Shown here in pieces: positions 42,774 to 52,624 of a DNA stretch of 64,000 nucleotides. A program made the position numbers and the translations under genes. The notes under the pieces are model-generated. The model did not search any database, was not told the origin of the DNA, and saw only the letters and a program-made list of their open reading frames with translations. The stretch spans positions 1 through 64,000 of the forward strand of contig JAKACX010000004.1 of NCBI GenBank assembly GCA_021821055.1, read 5' to 3'. The DNA is from Bacillota bacterium. Its GTDB lineage: Bacteria; Bacillota; Bacilli; Alicyclobacillales; SLC66. Positions within the stretch are counted from its first letter, which is position 1, and the number at the start of each line of letters is the position of its first letter.

Positions 42774-43113
42774 CTTTGAACTGGAAGCGCGGGTTCCCGA
42801 TGCAACCGTCCAGACCGGGATATACGCAAAATTCTTCCACGGCCTGGCGAATCCGACGCGGTTGCGGCTCGTTGAGGTTCTGCTGGAGGGAGAACGGAGT
42901 GTAGGTCAGTTGGTGGAGGCTGTCGGAGCGGCTCAGAGTCAGGTCTCCAACCAATTGGCCTGCTTAAAATGGTGCGGCTACGTGACCGCGCGCCAAGAGG
43001 GGAAGTACGTGCTGTACCGGATCTCCGACGACCGGGTGCGCAGCATGCTGCAACTGGCGCGCGAAATTGTCGCGGATAACGCGGAGCATATTCAGTGTTG
43101 CACGCGGATGTGA
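42766..43113 (+). CDS. ArsR family metal-sensing repressor (CmtR/Hg type)
   Basis: A 115-residue winged-helix repressor. The DNA-binding part is ANPTRLRLVEVLLEGERSVG and AAQSQVSNQLACLKWCGYV. Cysteines in LACLKWCGYV (C-x3-C) plus the C-terminal HIQCCTRM correspond to the CmtR-type soft-metal site. It should release its operator when Hg(II), or Cd(II)/Pb(II), binds. ATG 42766 has AAGGAG ten bases upstream. It sits between the mini transporter and the thiol-redox genes of the operon and probably represses its own promoter. Confidence 0.85.
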   Translation: MNSFELEARVPDATVQTGIYAKFFHGLANPTRLRLVEVLLEGERSVGQLVEAVGAAQSQVSNQLACLKWCGYVTARQEGKYVLYRISDDRVRSMLQLAREIVADNAEHIQCCTRM

Positions 43114-43162
43114 GCGGCGCCCCGGCGTCCGGCGCAGACGCATGAGAGAGGGGAAGAGTTGG

Positions 43163-43777
43163 GTGAAGAAGGTCTTGTTGGGCATCGCGCTGTTCGTGGT
43201 GCTCGGTGTGGGCGTCTTTGGTTTCAGCCGCTTCGGGCGTGTCGGGTTGGCGGCGTCGGCAGACGCGTTTCCGGCCGCGTCCGGCACTGGTGCGGCGGCT
43301 TCACCCGCTGCGCAACAGTCGGGGACCGCCGGGTCGACTGGACCGTCGGCGTCAAGCGGATCAGCCCCGTCGAGTACGTCCGTCCAGTCAAACGCAACTG
43401 TCGGGGCGCTCACGCTCACCGCAGTCACGGGTGCCCGCATCGTTGTCAACCCTGCGCAGAAGACGGTTCTGCACTTTATGACGTCGTCCTGCTCTGAGTG
43501 CCTTCCGACGGAGATCATGCTGGCGAAGTTTCAGCACGCGCCGGGAGTCCAGTTGATCTCGATCGACGTACAGCCACAGACGGATACGGCCGCGACGATC
43601 GCACAGTTTTCGCGTATTGCCCACAGTCACTGGCCGTATGTGCTCGAGGGTACGCCAGCCCTGGTGCAGCGGTTCCACATCACCGCGCTCGATACGGTGA
43701 TCGTCCTCTACCACAACAGCGTGGTGTTTTCAGCCGTTGCCCCGTCTCGTCAGCAGTTGGCGGCGGTGCTTTCATGA
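43163..43777 (+). CDS. Membrane-anchored thioredoxin-like protein
   Basis: About 204 residues: N-terminal helix (VLLGIALFVVLGVGVFGF), a long Ala/Ser/Gly/Thr linker of about 60 residues, then a thioredoxin-fold domain with active-site CSEC (FMTSSCSECLPTE), EGTPALVQRFHI carrying the cis-Pro loop, and a C-terminal strand. GTG 43163 follows GAGAGGGG; ATG 43142 is also in frame. It overlaps the CcdA-like gene by four bases, so the pair probably passes electrons across the membrane, here in service of mercury handling. Confidence 0.75.
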   Translation: MKKVLLGIALFVVLGVGVFGFSRFGRVGLAASADAFPAASGTGAAASPAAQQSGTAGSTGPSASSGSAPSSTSVQSNATVGALTLTAVTGARIVVNPAQKTVLHFMTSSCSECLPTEIMLAKFQHAPGVQLISIDVQPQTDTAATIAQFSRIAHSHWPYVLEGTPALVQRFHITALDTVIVLYHNSVVFSAVAPSRQQLAAVLS

Positions 43778-44445
43778 CCGCAGGACTTGCCGTGGTTCTG
43801 GCGGCGGGCATGATGGCGGCGTTCAATCCGTGCGGAGTGGTCATGCTGCCATCCTACATTGTACATCTTGTCGGGGGGCGTGAGAGCAGGGCGCACGATG
43901 GACTGTTTGCCGGACTGCTCATGACGGCCGGGTTTCTCCTGGTGTTCATCATCGTCGGCGTGCTGTCGGTGGCGTTTGCGCAGGCGATCGGCGAAGCGGC
44001 CGCATGGACCGCCGAGGCCGTGGGCTTGGCGTTTGTCGTTATGGGAGCGTTGATGTTGGCGGGGCGCAGGGGAGTGTCGTTTCACATAGGAATACAATGG
44101 GAACTAAAAGAAGGCGCGAATTCATCGATCTTTTTGTATGGAATAGCGTATGCGCTGGGTTCTCTCGGCTGCACGCTGCCTCTCTTCTCCGTGCTCGTGC
44201 TGTCGTCGTTTCGCGGCGGCGGAATCGTTGCGGGCCTGTCGGACTTTGCAGCGTACGCGCTCGGGATGGGCTTTGTTGTGACCGTGATCTCGCTGGCGTC
44301 CACGATATCGCAGCAGCTGATGGGGCGCCTGGTGCGCGCCGGGGCCCGCTGGATGGGGCGCTTTGGCGGCGCGGTCGCGCTGGCCACGGGGATCTATTTG
44401 ATGCTGTACTGGTTCCCGTACCTCCGGTTGTATGCGGGATTGTGA
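43774..44445 (+). CDS. CcdA/DsbD-type thiol-disulfide transmembrane protein
   Basis: A 223-residue, six-helix protein. The two redox cysteines lie in [15 protein letters not shown] (helix 1) and [14 protein letters not shown] (helix 4), as in CcdA. It would move reducing power from cytoplasmic thioredoxin to the outer thioredoxin-like protein encoded just before it. CcdA-like proteins in mer operons have been proposed as mercury transporters too, so both roles are open. ATG 43774 overlaps the previous stop as ATGA. Confidence 0.82.
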   Translation: MTAGLAVVLAAGMMAAFNPCGVVMLPSYIVHLVGGRESRAHDGLFAGLLMTAGFLLVFIIVGVLSVAFAQAIGEAAAWTAEAVGLAFVVMGALMLAGRRGVSFHIGIQWELKEGANSSIFLYGIAYALGSLGCTLPLFSVLVLSSFRGGGIVAGLSDFAAYALGMGFVVTVISLASTISQQLMGRLVRAGARWMGRFGGAVALATGIYLMLYWFPYLRLYAGL

Positions 44446-44492
44446 GGCCGTTTCGCGGCGTGGGACTTACACAGAGAATGGGGTGTTGCGCA

Positions 44493-46157
44493 ATGGGCGA
44501 ACAAACAGGGCAGGGAGAGCGGGTCCGGCTGGTCGTGAAAGGCATGACGTGCACAAGTTGCGAGGAGCACGTGGCGACCGCGCTCCAGGGAGTGGGCGCG
44601 CAGGATGTGGTGGTTCATTTTCGCCGCGACGAGGCGACGTTTGACTTGTCCGACGCGGGTCTGCTGGCATTGGCAAAAAGGGCGGTGCAAGACGCCGGGT
44701 ACCGTCCCGGAGACGCGGTGTTCGTCGCGCGGGGGACGCCGCTTCAGGGCGCGCAGGGCGGCCACGACTTCGATCTGCTCATCATCGGTTCGGGCGGCGC
44801 GGCGTTCTCGGCGGCCATTCAGGCTGTGTCCCACGGGGCAAGGGTCGGCATGGTGGAGCGCGGCACGATCGGCGGCACGTGCGTCAACGTCGGCTGCGTC
44901 CCGTCGAAGAACATGCTGCGCGCGGCCGAGATCAATCACCTGGCAAAGGACCACCCATTTCGCGGGCTGGCCACGTCCGCCGGGCCTGTGGACCTGAAGC
45001 AACTGGTCGAACAGAAGGATGAACTGGTCGGTGAGCTGCGCCAGCACAAATACATTGACCTGATCGCGGAGTACGGCCTGGAGCTTGTCCGCGGGGAGGC
45101 GCGGTTTGTCGATCCCGGAGCGGTGGAAGTGGACGGAAGGCGCATCACGGCGGGCAAGTTTCTCATTGCCACAGGTGCTTCGGCGGCCGTTCCCGCTGTT
45201 GCGGGGTTGCAGGATGTGGACTACCTTGACAGCACGGCAGCGCTTGAACTCAAGGAACTACCTGAGCGCCTCGCGGTGATCGGATCGGGGTACATCGGCC
45301 TGGAACTGGGTCAACTGTTTCACCAACTGGGCTCTCGCGTGACGCTCATGCAGCGCAGCGCGCGCCTGCTGCAGGCGTATGAACCGGAGGTGTCGGACGC
45401 GCTCGCGGCGGCGCTTCGGGAGCAGGGCATGGAGATCCTCACCGGTGTGACGTACGACGGTGTCGAGCAGGACGGGCGGATCAAGCGGGTGCGCATCACG
45501 GTGGACGGCGAACCGCGCGTGATCGAGGTGGACGCCCTGCTGGTGGCGGCGGGACGGACGGCAAACACGTTGGGGCTCAATCTCGATGCGGCGGGCGTCG
45601 CTGTCGGCGACCGCGGCGAGGTGGTCGTGGACGAGTATCTGCAGACGTCGAATCCGCGCGTGTATGCGGCGGGCGACGTGACAATGGGGCCGCAGTTCGT
45701 TTACGTGGCGGCGCACGAGGGCGCGGTGGTCGCCGAGAACGCGGTGGGCGGAGGCCGCAGGCGGGTCGATCTGACGGCTGTCCCGCAGGTCACCTTCACG
45801 CGTCCCGCGGTGGCCACGGTCGGACTGACCGAGGCGCAGGCCGAGCGCGCGGGGCTGGAGGTGATTTCGTCGGTGTTGCCGCTGGCGGCCGTACCGCGGG
45901 CATTGGCGAACCGGGAGACCACTGGGGTGTTCAAGCTCGTTGCCGACGCCGGAACGCGCAGGCTGCTCGGCGCTCACATCGTGGCGGAAAACGCCGGGGA
46001 CGTCATCTACGCCGCGGTCCTCGCGGTCAAGTTTGGCCTGACCGTCGAGGACCTGCGCTCGACCCTCGCGCCGTATCTCACCATGGCGGAGGGCCTCAAG
46101 CTGGCGGCGCTGACGTTTGACAAGGATGTGGCAAAGCTGTCCTGTTGCGCAGGCTGA
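44493..46157 (+). CDS. merA: Mercuric reductase with N-terminal heavy-metal domain
   Basis: A 554-residue flavoprotein that reduces Hg(II) to volatile Hg(0) with NADPH. The N-terminal metal-binding domain has GMTCTSC (Cys20, Cys23). The FAD site begins [18 protein letters not shown]; the redox pair is in [13 protein letters not shown]; the NADPH site is [13 protein letters not shown]; the C-terminal pair LSCCAG hands mercury to the active site. All catalytic elements are intact and the length is normal. ATG 44493 has GGGGTG seven bases upstream; the longer open frame reaching back into the CcdA gene is out-of-frame shadow. Confidence 0.95.
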   Translation: MGEQTGQGERVRLVVKGMTCTSCEEHVATALQGVGAQDVVVHFRRDEATFDLSDAGLLALAKRAVQDAGYRPGDAVFVARGTPLQGAQGGHDFDLLIIGSGGAAFSAAIQAVSHGARVGMVERGTIGGTCVNVGCVPSKNMLRAAEINHLAKDHPFRGLATSAGPVDLKQLVEQKDELVGELRQHKYIDLIAEYGLELVRGEARFVDPGAVEVDGRRITAGKFLIATGASAAVPAVAGLQDVDYLDSTAALELKELPERLAVIGSGYIGLELGQLFHQLGSRVTLMQRSARLLQAYEPEVSDALAAALREQGMEILTGVTYDGVEQDGRIKRVRITVDGEPRVIEVDALLVAAGRTANTLGLNLDAAGVAVGDRGEVVVDEYLQTSNPRVYAAGDVTMGPQFVYVAAHEGAVVAENAVGGGRRRVDLTAVPQVTFTRPAVATVGLTEAQAERAGLEVISSVLPLAAVPRALANRETTGVFKLVADAGTRRLLGAHIVAENAGDVIYAAVLAVKFGLTVEDLRSTLAPYLTMAEGLKLAALTFDKDVAKLSCCAG

Positions 46158-46172
46158 AAGGTGCGAGGGGAG

Positions 46173-47159
<987 letters not shown>

Positions 47160-47270
47160 GGTTCAAGGCCTCCGTTTCGTTTGTTCACTGTGTCGGCGCC
47201 GAAGCGGCGACGCCGATGGCGGCTGCGGTCCAGCGCACGAGGCGGACGCGGGAGGCTTGCGGCCGGCGCT

Positions 47271-47726
47271 TCATTTGCTGACGTTCAGGGTTACGGGCCG
47301 GTCGGAGCGGTCACGCACGCGTTTGACCGCGGTCCCGGTCGCCGTGACTTCCATGATGTCCTCCGACCGATGGATGATCTCGACCTGGACGTTCACGACC
47401 GCGTCGGCGTGCAGCGCGTCGGCCTCCGCCTTCATCCGCTGCAGGGACAGTTCGCGCGCGGAGTACATCAACTGCGTGAGGTGTCCCAGTTCGCCGCGCT
47501 GCAAGCCCTTGAACGCCGTGGCGAATCCCCCGGTGATGCCCATGCTCATGACGCTGTTGCCCAATACAAAGCCAACGGGGTCGTACCCCGCGTCGGTCAC
47601 GAGCCAAAAATCGAGCGCGCTCAGATTGCTGGTCGCCGCGCCCCCGTTGTGCGGTCCCTCTTTCAACTCGCGCGCAATGTCTTCCATCGATGTGATGGTG
47701 TTCGAATTTCCTAACCCAAATGGCAT
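47271..47726 (-). CDS. YbjQ/UPF0145-like heavy-metal-binding domain protein
   Basis: A 151-residue protein. The core VTDAGYDPVGFVLGNSVMSM, MYSARELSLQRMKAEADALH and ADAVVNVQVEI is close to the YbjQ pentamer family, whose name as metal-binding rests on weak evidence. No cysteines are present. GGGAG precedes ATG 47726. A strong hairpin lies in its leader at 47759-47790. It is probably co-transcribed with the aldo/keto reductase. Confidence 0.7.
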   Translation of the reverse strand: MPFGLGNSNTITSMEDIARELKEGPHNGGAATSNLSALDFWLVTDAGYDPVGFVLGNSVMSMGITGGFATAFKGLQRGELGHLTQLMYSARELSLQRMKAEADALHADAVVNVQVEIIHRSEDIMEVTATGTAVKRVRDRSDRPVTLNVSK

Positions 47727-47758
47727 GTGCTCTCCCGCTTTCCGGATCGTAGGGTGGT

Positions 47759-47790
47759 GTACCCGTCCGGAAAGGAGTCCGGACGGGTAC
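47759..47790. promoter_or_regulatory. Perfect 13-bp hairpin upstream of the YbjQ-like gene
   Basis: GTACCCGTCCGGA and TCCGGACGGGTAC flank a 6-base loop. It ends 33 bases before the YbjQ-like start codon. It may act as an operator or a leader hairpin, or as a terminator for rightward transcription, though no T-run follows. Confidence 0.55.
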
Positions 47791-48167
47791 AGTATACTCT
47801 TGATCGGCAGGACGTGCACCGTATACCGTGGCCGTTTTGTTGTCACCAGAACTGTCGAGGTTGATGGACTGACGAAACACCAGCTTATGGAGAAATCGCA
47901 ACAGCAATCTATCTTGATGCATGAGTCTGCCGTCTTGTTTGTCAGCAGCTATGCGAACCACCTCTACGGGGCCGAAGTGGGTCTGGACACCAGCCGCTGG
48001 TCAATCGGAATGAACGAGCACTACAAGACCAATCCATAGTTTTTGCCTGGCTGGATCGAATTGTTATTTGTGGTTATCCCGTCAGTTCAGCCTCTTTCTT
48101 CTTCAAATCGAGACATGTCGTGCGGCACGTCCGTTCGGCTTTCGCAGCAAAGCTTCTGTAGCTGCGA
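47791..48167. other. Intergenic region with possible gene remnant
   Basis: A rightward open frame from about 47800 to 48039 reads like protein (VYRGRFVVTRTVEVDGLT, then VLFVSSYANHLYGAEVGLDT), with possible starts TTG 47800 or ATG 47887 but no ribosome site. I do not recognise it; it may be a fragment of a lost gene. The rest (48040-48167) is AT-rich with nothing supported. Confidence 0.35.
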
Positions 48168-49334
48168 TCAGGATTTCTTCGTCAATGATCGCGCTGCATA
48201 CATCACACCGTGCTTCGTCACAAGCACCTCGTCGAAAACGGTGTACGACGTTGATGCATGGAGGGATTGAAGTGAGTACCGCATGAACAATCGATTGTTC
48301 CCCGGTGACAGATACTTCTCCAAATCAACTGATTTCACGTAATTTCTAGTGGTGTTGCCGGTGTTTTGCTGGATTGGTTCACCAAAGGTTTGAAACTGAC
48401 GGCTAACCATGGTTACAGACGCATAAGAACCATATTCTAGAAATTGAGCTGGGTTTAATCTTATTTCCCGAGGTGCTTGGCTGTCACTGTTTATGATGAA
48501 GATGTCGAAAGAGAGCAGTTTCTGGTTGGAATGGAGGATGTCAAGGTGTACAGTAACCGGCGCCTTTGCAGAGAACCGCGCTGCAAACACGGCATGGTTG
48601 TGCAAGTTCGCTTCGACTCCACCCATCATTGCCAGGGCGGTTAGCACTATCAACATCGCAAACCATCCGAGGTGAAAGTGATCCGCCGATTTTGCTCTCA
48701 CCCGTGATACATACACTTGGCAACGATCGCCCAGTCCCATGGAAGTCAGTCGTTCGCGATCATCCCGGAAAAAGGATCGAAGGTCCACCCCCAATAGCAC
48801 GACTGGACCCACTATGAATATCACCAATAGTCCTAATCCTGACCAAAAAGAAAGACTTCGGACAGGCGAATACAATTGACCCCAAGCAATCCATAGGATA
48901 GTCGCAATTAAAGCTGTATACCCTATCGTTTTCGTAACCACGAACAGCCCTCGATATGCTTTGTCCGCTGCCTTGTGAGACATTTTACGGTGTTCTTCTC
49001 GACCGCTGTAGTCCATTAATGTAGCTGCCTCTCTGTATATGTAAAGCAAGATGGCGAACAGAATCAGTATTTCCCCAGCGAAAAAGATCGCCAATATAAT
49101 CTGGGTAACCGATATCATCGGTCCTCCAATGTTCACCGTATCGAACGACGAGACCAGCATCTGTGCAGCAAGAAATCTCAAACCCCAAAGCGCCCCGATG
49201 GTGATTGCTGCGAATGACAGGCTTTGAAACCGGAAGTTCGACACTTGCTCGTCTTTGCCAATCAAACCACAACGCCCGCCTTTCGAATGGACCAAAGTAC
49301 AGATTTGATCGTTTACGTTGGAGGTTAATTGCAA
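48168..49334 (-). CDS. AT-rich orphan membrane protein
   Basis: Up to 388 residues with five predicted helices in two groups: first FAAITIGALWGLRFLAAQML and ILAIFFAGEILILFAILLYI, later VVTKTIGYTALIATILWIAW and GLLVIFIVGPVVLLGV. One helix (WFAMLIVLTALAMMGGVE) precedes an outer C-terminal domain of about 150 residues. I recognise no family. The start is unclear: TTG 49334 has no ribosome site and a later TTG near 49263 is possible. The DNA is visibly more AT-rich than its surroundings, suggesting transfer. Confidence 0.6.
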   Translation of the reverse strand: MQLTSNVNDQICTLVHSKGGRCGLIGKDEQVSNFRFQSLSFAAITIGALWGLRFLAAQMLVSSFDTVNIGGPMISVTQIILAIFFAGEILILFAILLYIYREAATLMDYSGREEHRKMSHKAADKAYRGLFVVTKTIGYTALIATILWIAWGQLYSPVRSLSFWSGLGLLVIFIVGPVVLLGVDLRSFFRDDRERLTSMGLGDRCQVYVSRVRAKSADHFHLGWFAMLIVLTALAMMGGVEANLHNHAVFAARFSAKAPVTVHLDILHSNQKLLSFDIFIINSDSQAPREIRLNPAQFLEYGSYASVTMVSRQFQTFGEPIQQNTGNTTRNYVKSVDLEKYLSPGNNRLFMRYSLQSLHASTSYTVFDEVLVTKHGVMYAARSLTKKS

Positions 49335-49486
49335 CTAGACATCAATCCGACGGGTTCTTATGGGCGAAATCAAACGCTGCGAGGATCTCCCCACAACCAC
49401 TCCGGCAACTCAAACCGCACCCACGCCCGAGTCAACCACAGCCATCCACGAATCTGCGAATAGGATTAAATAACCAGTACTAGCAG

Positions 49487-50392
49487 TTACAAGGTCCGTT
49501 TGACCAGCGCCAAGAAATCGCCCATACGGTCCAACTGGCGCATGGCGAAATCCAGGTCTCCATGACCATCGAGCGCCAGTGCCAAATTGGTCGTCGTCGA
49601 CATGACGGCGCGCGCTGTCAGCGCGTCCGCAAAGGCGGAACGATCCGATTCTACCATGGGATGGTTCAGTACGTGTCGCACCAGTGGATGCCGCAAACCA
49701 TCGAGCAGGGCCGAGTTTCCGATGAACGAAGCAAGATCCCAAAACCGGGGCATCAAAGAGACATCCTCGAAATCGATCCAGCGCCATCCCTCGGGCCCCG
49801 GCAGCAGGTTGCGGAGATGCGCGTCCCCGTGCGCGGGCAGGAGTGAGGAACAATCCAACATTCGCATACGCTCGTCGACTCTCTCGAAGGCCATCAATAA
49901 ATCCGCGATTCGGACATCGGGCGTGGCCCGCACCCGCAGTTTCCCCGCGGCCTCGGCAGCCGTTCGCCATACGCCGAGTACGGGAAGCGGTTCCGGAAAA
50001 TGCGCCATGGCCGCGGCGAGAGAGTCCACCAGGTCAAACGCATGACCCGGGTCAAGCGGCGGTTGCGAAACCTTGGGCAAGAACTGCCACCACGTCATCC
50101 ATGTGCCGCCCACTCTGTGCGGACCGGCATAGGCTCCGGCAGCCGGCAGAACAACCGGCGCGCCCCTGCGGGCGAGATGCTGGGCCACTCGAACCTCGCG
50201 GTCCAGAATCTCCCACCGCGCGTACGCGTCATCCCCCGCAACGAGTTTGGCAACCCGGGCGACGATCGGGTGAGGAGCCAAATGGACGATCAAGTTCCCG
50301 GCATCGCCCAGAATCACGGGAGAGATTCCGTCGACGCCCAATTCTTTGGCGACAAGCAGGACTTCTGCTACACTTTCGTGTTGATCGCTCAT
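49487..50392 (-). CDS. Phosphotransferase family (APH-like) protein
   Basis: A 301-residue small-molecule kinase. LLPAHGDAHLRNLL is the catalytic loop and GWRWIDFEDVSLMPRFWDLA the metal-binding segment. The N-terminal lobe is less conserved, with HPIVARVAKLVAG as the likely Lys-bearing strand. Substrate unknown; relatives include homoserine/choline kinase-like and antibiotic-modifying enzymes. ATG 50392 has GGGAGTGA at good spacing. It is a second APH-like gene in this window and not closely similar to the first. Confidence 0.8.
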   Translation of the reverse strand: MSDQHESVAEVLLVAKELGVDGISPVILGDAGNLIVHLAPHPIVARVAKLVAGDDAYARWEILDREVRVAQHLARRGAPVVLPAAGAYAGPHRVGGTWMTWWQFLPKVSQPPLDPGHAFDLVDSLAAAMAHFPEPLPVLGVWRTAAEAAGKLRVRATPDVRIADLLMAFERVDERMRMLDCSSLLPAHGDAHLRNLLPGPEGWRWIDFEDVSLMPRFWDLASFIGNSALLDGLRHPLVRHVLNHPMVESDRSAFADALTARAVMSTTTNLALALDGHGDLDFAMRQLDRMGDFLALVKRTL

Positions 50393-50685
50393 GATTCACT
50401 CCCGAAGATAGCGTGGATTGGCTGCGGCATAGACCCTGACGGGCCCGTCCACAGGGGGTCCTCGGTCTCCCGCTCCATGCGAGTAGCAAGTTTCTGCATT
50501 GCTCGTTCTGAAGCGCTGTTCCCAATCCGGAAAACACAAGGATCTCACTGAAACCGCAGCAATCAAATCCGAAACGCAAGGCCCGCTGCGCCGACAAACA
50601 TGGTGACAAACAAGCGGTGGGATAACAATGCGGTGGAGGAGGGCATGATCGCATTACCTGTACACATCGCCGCTTGAGGACGATC
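50393..50685. other. Intergenic region, no supported gene
   Basis: About 290 bases. A 27-residue frame ending LFVTMFVGAAGLAFRI appears on the plus strand near 50560-50640 and may be a fragment of a membrane protein gene, but it lacks a start signal. No toxin gene partner for the adjacent antitoxin-like gene was found. Confidence 0.4.
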
Positions 50686-50925
50686 TCAAAGTCCGAGCTC
50701 ACGTTTGACGTCCTCCAGCGATATATATTCGTCCGGAGCCAGCAACTGTCGTTTTTCTTCTTCCGAGAGAGGCTCATCATCGGCGTCCAAGGCGGCTAGC
50801 TTTTCCAATATAGTCCCTTCCATTCGCCGACGATGCAGCAGATATTCGGCAAAGTCGGCTACCGCCCGCTGATCCTCCGCGCTGAGGCGTCGGATCACTT
50901 CCACAATGGGGGCTCTTTTAGCCAT
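50686..50925 (-). CDS. Antitoxin-like small protein (DUF2281/VapB-like helix pattern)
   Basis: A 79-residue protein. IVEVIRRLSAEDQRAVADFA followed by EYLLHRRR resembles the N-terminus of small antitoxins that combine a short regulatory helix with an acidic tail; the tail here is PLSEEEKRQLLAPDEYISLE. GAGTGGGGATA precedes ATG 50925. No intact toxin gene is next to it, so it may be an orphan or have another function. Its start overlaps the end of the broken ABC permease frame. Confidence 0.6.
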   Translation of the reverse strand: MAKRAPIVEVIRRLSAEDQRAVADFAEYLLHRRRMEGTILEKLAALDADDEPLSEEEKRQLLAPDEYISLEDVKRELGL

Positions 50926-51654
50926 TATCCCCACTCCCGTCTGTTCCTTTCGCCTCATTATATCCCTGGCACACCACGAAGGAAGCCGCTTCGAACCGCC
51001 ATACGGCTATGGTCGTCGCCAGCACGCCAATGCCAGCCGTTATGCCGAGCGCCACAGCGCCGCTGTAATTCGCCTTCAGGTGGTAGGCAAGCACGGAAAA
51101 GGACTGCATGGCGTGTGTGGCGGGGAAAATGCGCCCCAGCCACAGGAGCGGTCTGGGCAGCAGGGATGCGGGAAACATGATGCCGGAAAGCAACAGGGAC
51201 GGCAGAAACACCGCCTGCGACAGCATGGTCGCCATGGACTGGCTGCGCGCCGTTACGCCGATGAGCAATCCAATCGCGATGCTGGCAAATATATAGATGA
51301 GCAGAATGATGAAGTATCCAGTATAATCCCTCGGCGCGCCCGCGCCAAAAAACAACGGCGCTGTCACGAAGATCATGACCGACATGGGCACGCCACTTAC
51401 CCGGTAGGCGCGCAGCACGCCGGATTCCCTCATCTTGACCAGCGGTATGGGCGATCCCAACACGGCGCCCACGGTCACGGCGAATATGTTCATGGATGCC
51501 GCAAGGTCTCTCTTGCCGCGGGATTTATGGATGAGAACACCGCCCCCATCACCACGAAGAAAGTGAGCGGCACGGCGTAAAAAGTCAGCAGTGTTCCTCT
51601 TTCGCGCGCATCCATCCTGAACTGCACCCAGAGATGCTGCAGAAAAGCATTCAT
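50918..51654 (-). pseudogene. Frameshifted ABC-2 type permease
   Basis: ATG 51654 begins MNAFLQHLWVQFRMDARERG and reads well through TFFVVMGAVFSSINPAARET, then the frame breaks near 51500-51515. The reading continues in another frame as AASMNIFAVTVGAVLGSPI to the stop at 50918, with five hydrophobic segments of an ABC-2 exporter (for example LLLSGIMFPASLLPRPLLWL). Adding back or removing one base restores a continuous gene. The adjoining ATPase gene is also destroyed, which supports real decay rather than sequencing error. Confidence 0.8.
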
Positions 51655-51818
51655 TTGTGTTCCCCTCCTTCCACCAACTCAAGAAACCTTGCTTCCAGCG
51701 ATGGCCTCTCCACGCGCAAATCCTCCACCGTATCGCCGGCCGCCTTGCGGACGCCTTCCAAACACTCCAGTGTGGTTGTTTTGCCCGCTCCATTCGGCCC
51801 CAAAAGCCCAATTATCAT
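51651..51818 (-). pseudogene. Remnant of ABC transporter ATP-binding protein
   Basis: A 55-residue frame beginning MIIGLLGPNGAGKTTTLECL, which holds the Walker A motif, and passing within a few residues to a typical C-terminal end (RPSLEARFLELVEGG). The signature motif, Walker B and H-loop, about 180-200 residues, are missing, and so is the normal N-terminus of about 30 residues. Its stop overlaps the permease start as ATGA, showing the original operon order. It cannot hydrolyse ATP as it stands. Confidence 0.8.
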
Positions 51819-51958
51819 GGCATTTCCTTAGAGACGATGCGAGGCGGGGGAAGTTACACGTATGACGGGTTTGATCCAAGGACTTTACTGGTATAGTGGA
51901 TGAGTCTCAGTCTTGACACCAGCGAAGCCCCACTGCTACCGCATTTCTTCACTGGCGC

Positions 51959-52201
51959 ATGGTGCGAATGCACTATGCCGGCAAGAGCCAAAATCTTAGG
52001 GGGATATTGATCTTCACGGCCCTACTCAGTTCGTTCATTCTAGTTCTCTCCATTTTGGTGTTCCAAATCGGTCTTGTCTCGGGCAAGATCAAAGGCAACA
52101 GCGCGCTCTTGGCCGCCATCCTGGTGGCGTTCATGAGCAGTATATGCCTGTTTGCCTTTGTCGGAGTAATGATGGCGGGCATTGGAAGCACCCATCCCTA
52201 A
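51959..52201 (+). CDS. Small two-helix membrane protein
   Basis: An 80-residue protein with two hydrophobic helices (GILIFTALLSSFILVLSILV and ALLAAILVAFMSSICLFAFV) and a short basic start. It is unrecognised. No strong ribosome site is visible at ATG 51959. It lies between the decayed transporter and the T-box-controlled aldolase and is probably transcribed alone. Confidence 0.5.
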   Translation: MVRMHYAGKSQNLRGILIFTALLSSFILVLSILVFQIGLVSGKIKGNSALLAAILVAFMSSICLFAFVGVMMAGIGSTHP

Positions 52202-52268
52202 ATGCGGAGGAACATCTGCATATCCGGGACCGAACCTCAGAAACAGTTCGTACTTTTGTCTGCCGCCA

Positions 52269-52297
52269 TTGACAGAGGCGCGCTGGCGTGCTATAGT
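52269..52297 (+). promoter_or_regulatory. Sigma-A-type promoter of the T-box transcript
   Basis: TTGACA (52269-52274) and TATAGT (52292-52297) with a 17-base spacer; transcription should start near 52304, at the head of the T-box leader. Confidence 0.75.
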
Positions 52298-52303
52298 GGC
52301 GGA

Positions 52304-52551
52304 AATTTCAGTCCTGATCGGCTTGGATGGAGAGAGTAGGCCCGCGGCTACGGCACAGAGATCCGGTGATGGGTGCGAACCGGACCGTGAGCGGCGCTGA
52401 AGTACACTCCGGAGCCACCCGAGTGAAGCGGAGTAGTTCGGGTCGGTGCGTGAAGAGCGCGCCGTTATCTCAATCAAGGTGGAGAGCAGGCTTCTCCATT
52501 AGGGTGGTACCGCGAGCAGATCTCGTCCCTAGAGGGGCGGGCTTTTTTGCG
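52304..52551 (+). promoter_or_regulatory. T-box riboswitch leader
   Basis: The conserved T-box sequence AGGGTGGTACCGCG is at 52501-52514, with TGGT facing a tRNA acceptor end ACCA (discriminator A). An intrinsic terminator follows: CTCGTCCCT pairs with AGGGGCGGG (52522-52541), then six T residues (52543-52548). Stem I begins at GGAGAGAGTAG (about 52330) and closes at CACTCCGGAGCC. The likely specifier on its 3' side is TAC in GAAGTACACTCC, pointing to tRNA-Tyr; GTA (Val) or ACT (Thr) cannot be excluded. Uncharged tRNA should allow read-through into the aldolase gene. Confidence 0.9.
52522..52548 (+). terminator. Intrinsic terminator of the T-box leader
   Basis: Nine-base GC-rich stem (with G-T pairs) and a run of six T. 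It is the default structure when tRNA is charged. Confidence 0.85.
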
Positions 52552-52624
52552 TTTCGGGGCGGGCTTGCGGCGGCGATGGGCCGGACGCGTCCGGGTCCGC
52601 GGATTTTCCGGGGAGGTTGCCAAT

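Noticed and set aside
44004-44492. In-frame upstream extension of merA into the CcdA-like gene
   Set aside because: The extension overlaps a well-supported gene in another frame. ATG 44493 has its own ribosome site and gives normal MerA length.
49487-50392. Antibiotic-resistance gene
   Set aside because: The APH-like fold alone does not show the substrate; many relatives act on ordinary metabolites. The same holds for 12416-13339.
50686-50925. Complete toxin-antitoxin pair
   Set aside because: No toxin-like frame with start signal was found on either side of the antitoxin-like gene.
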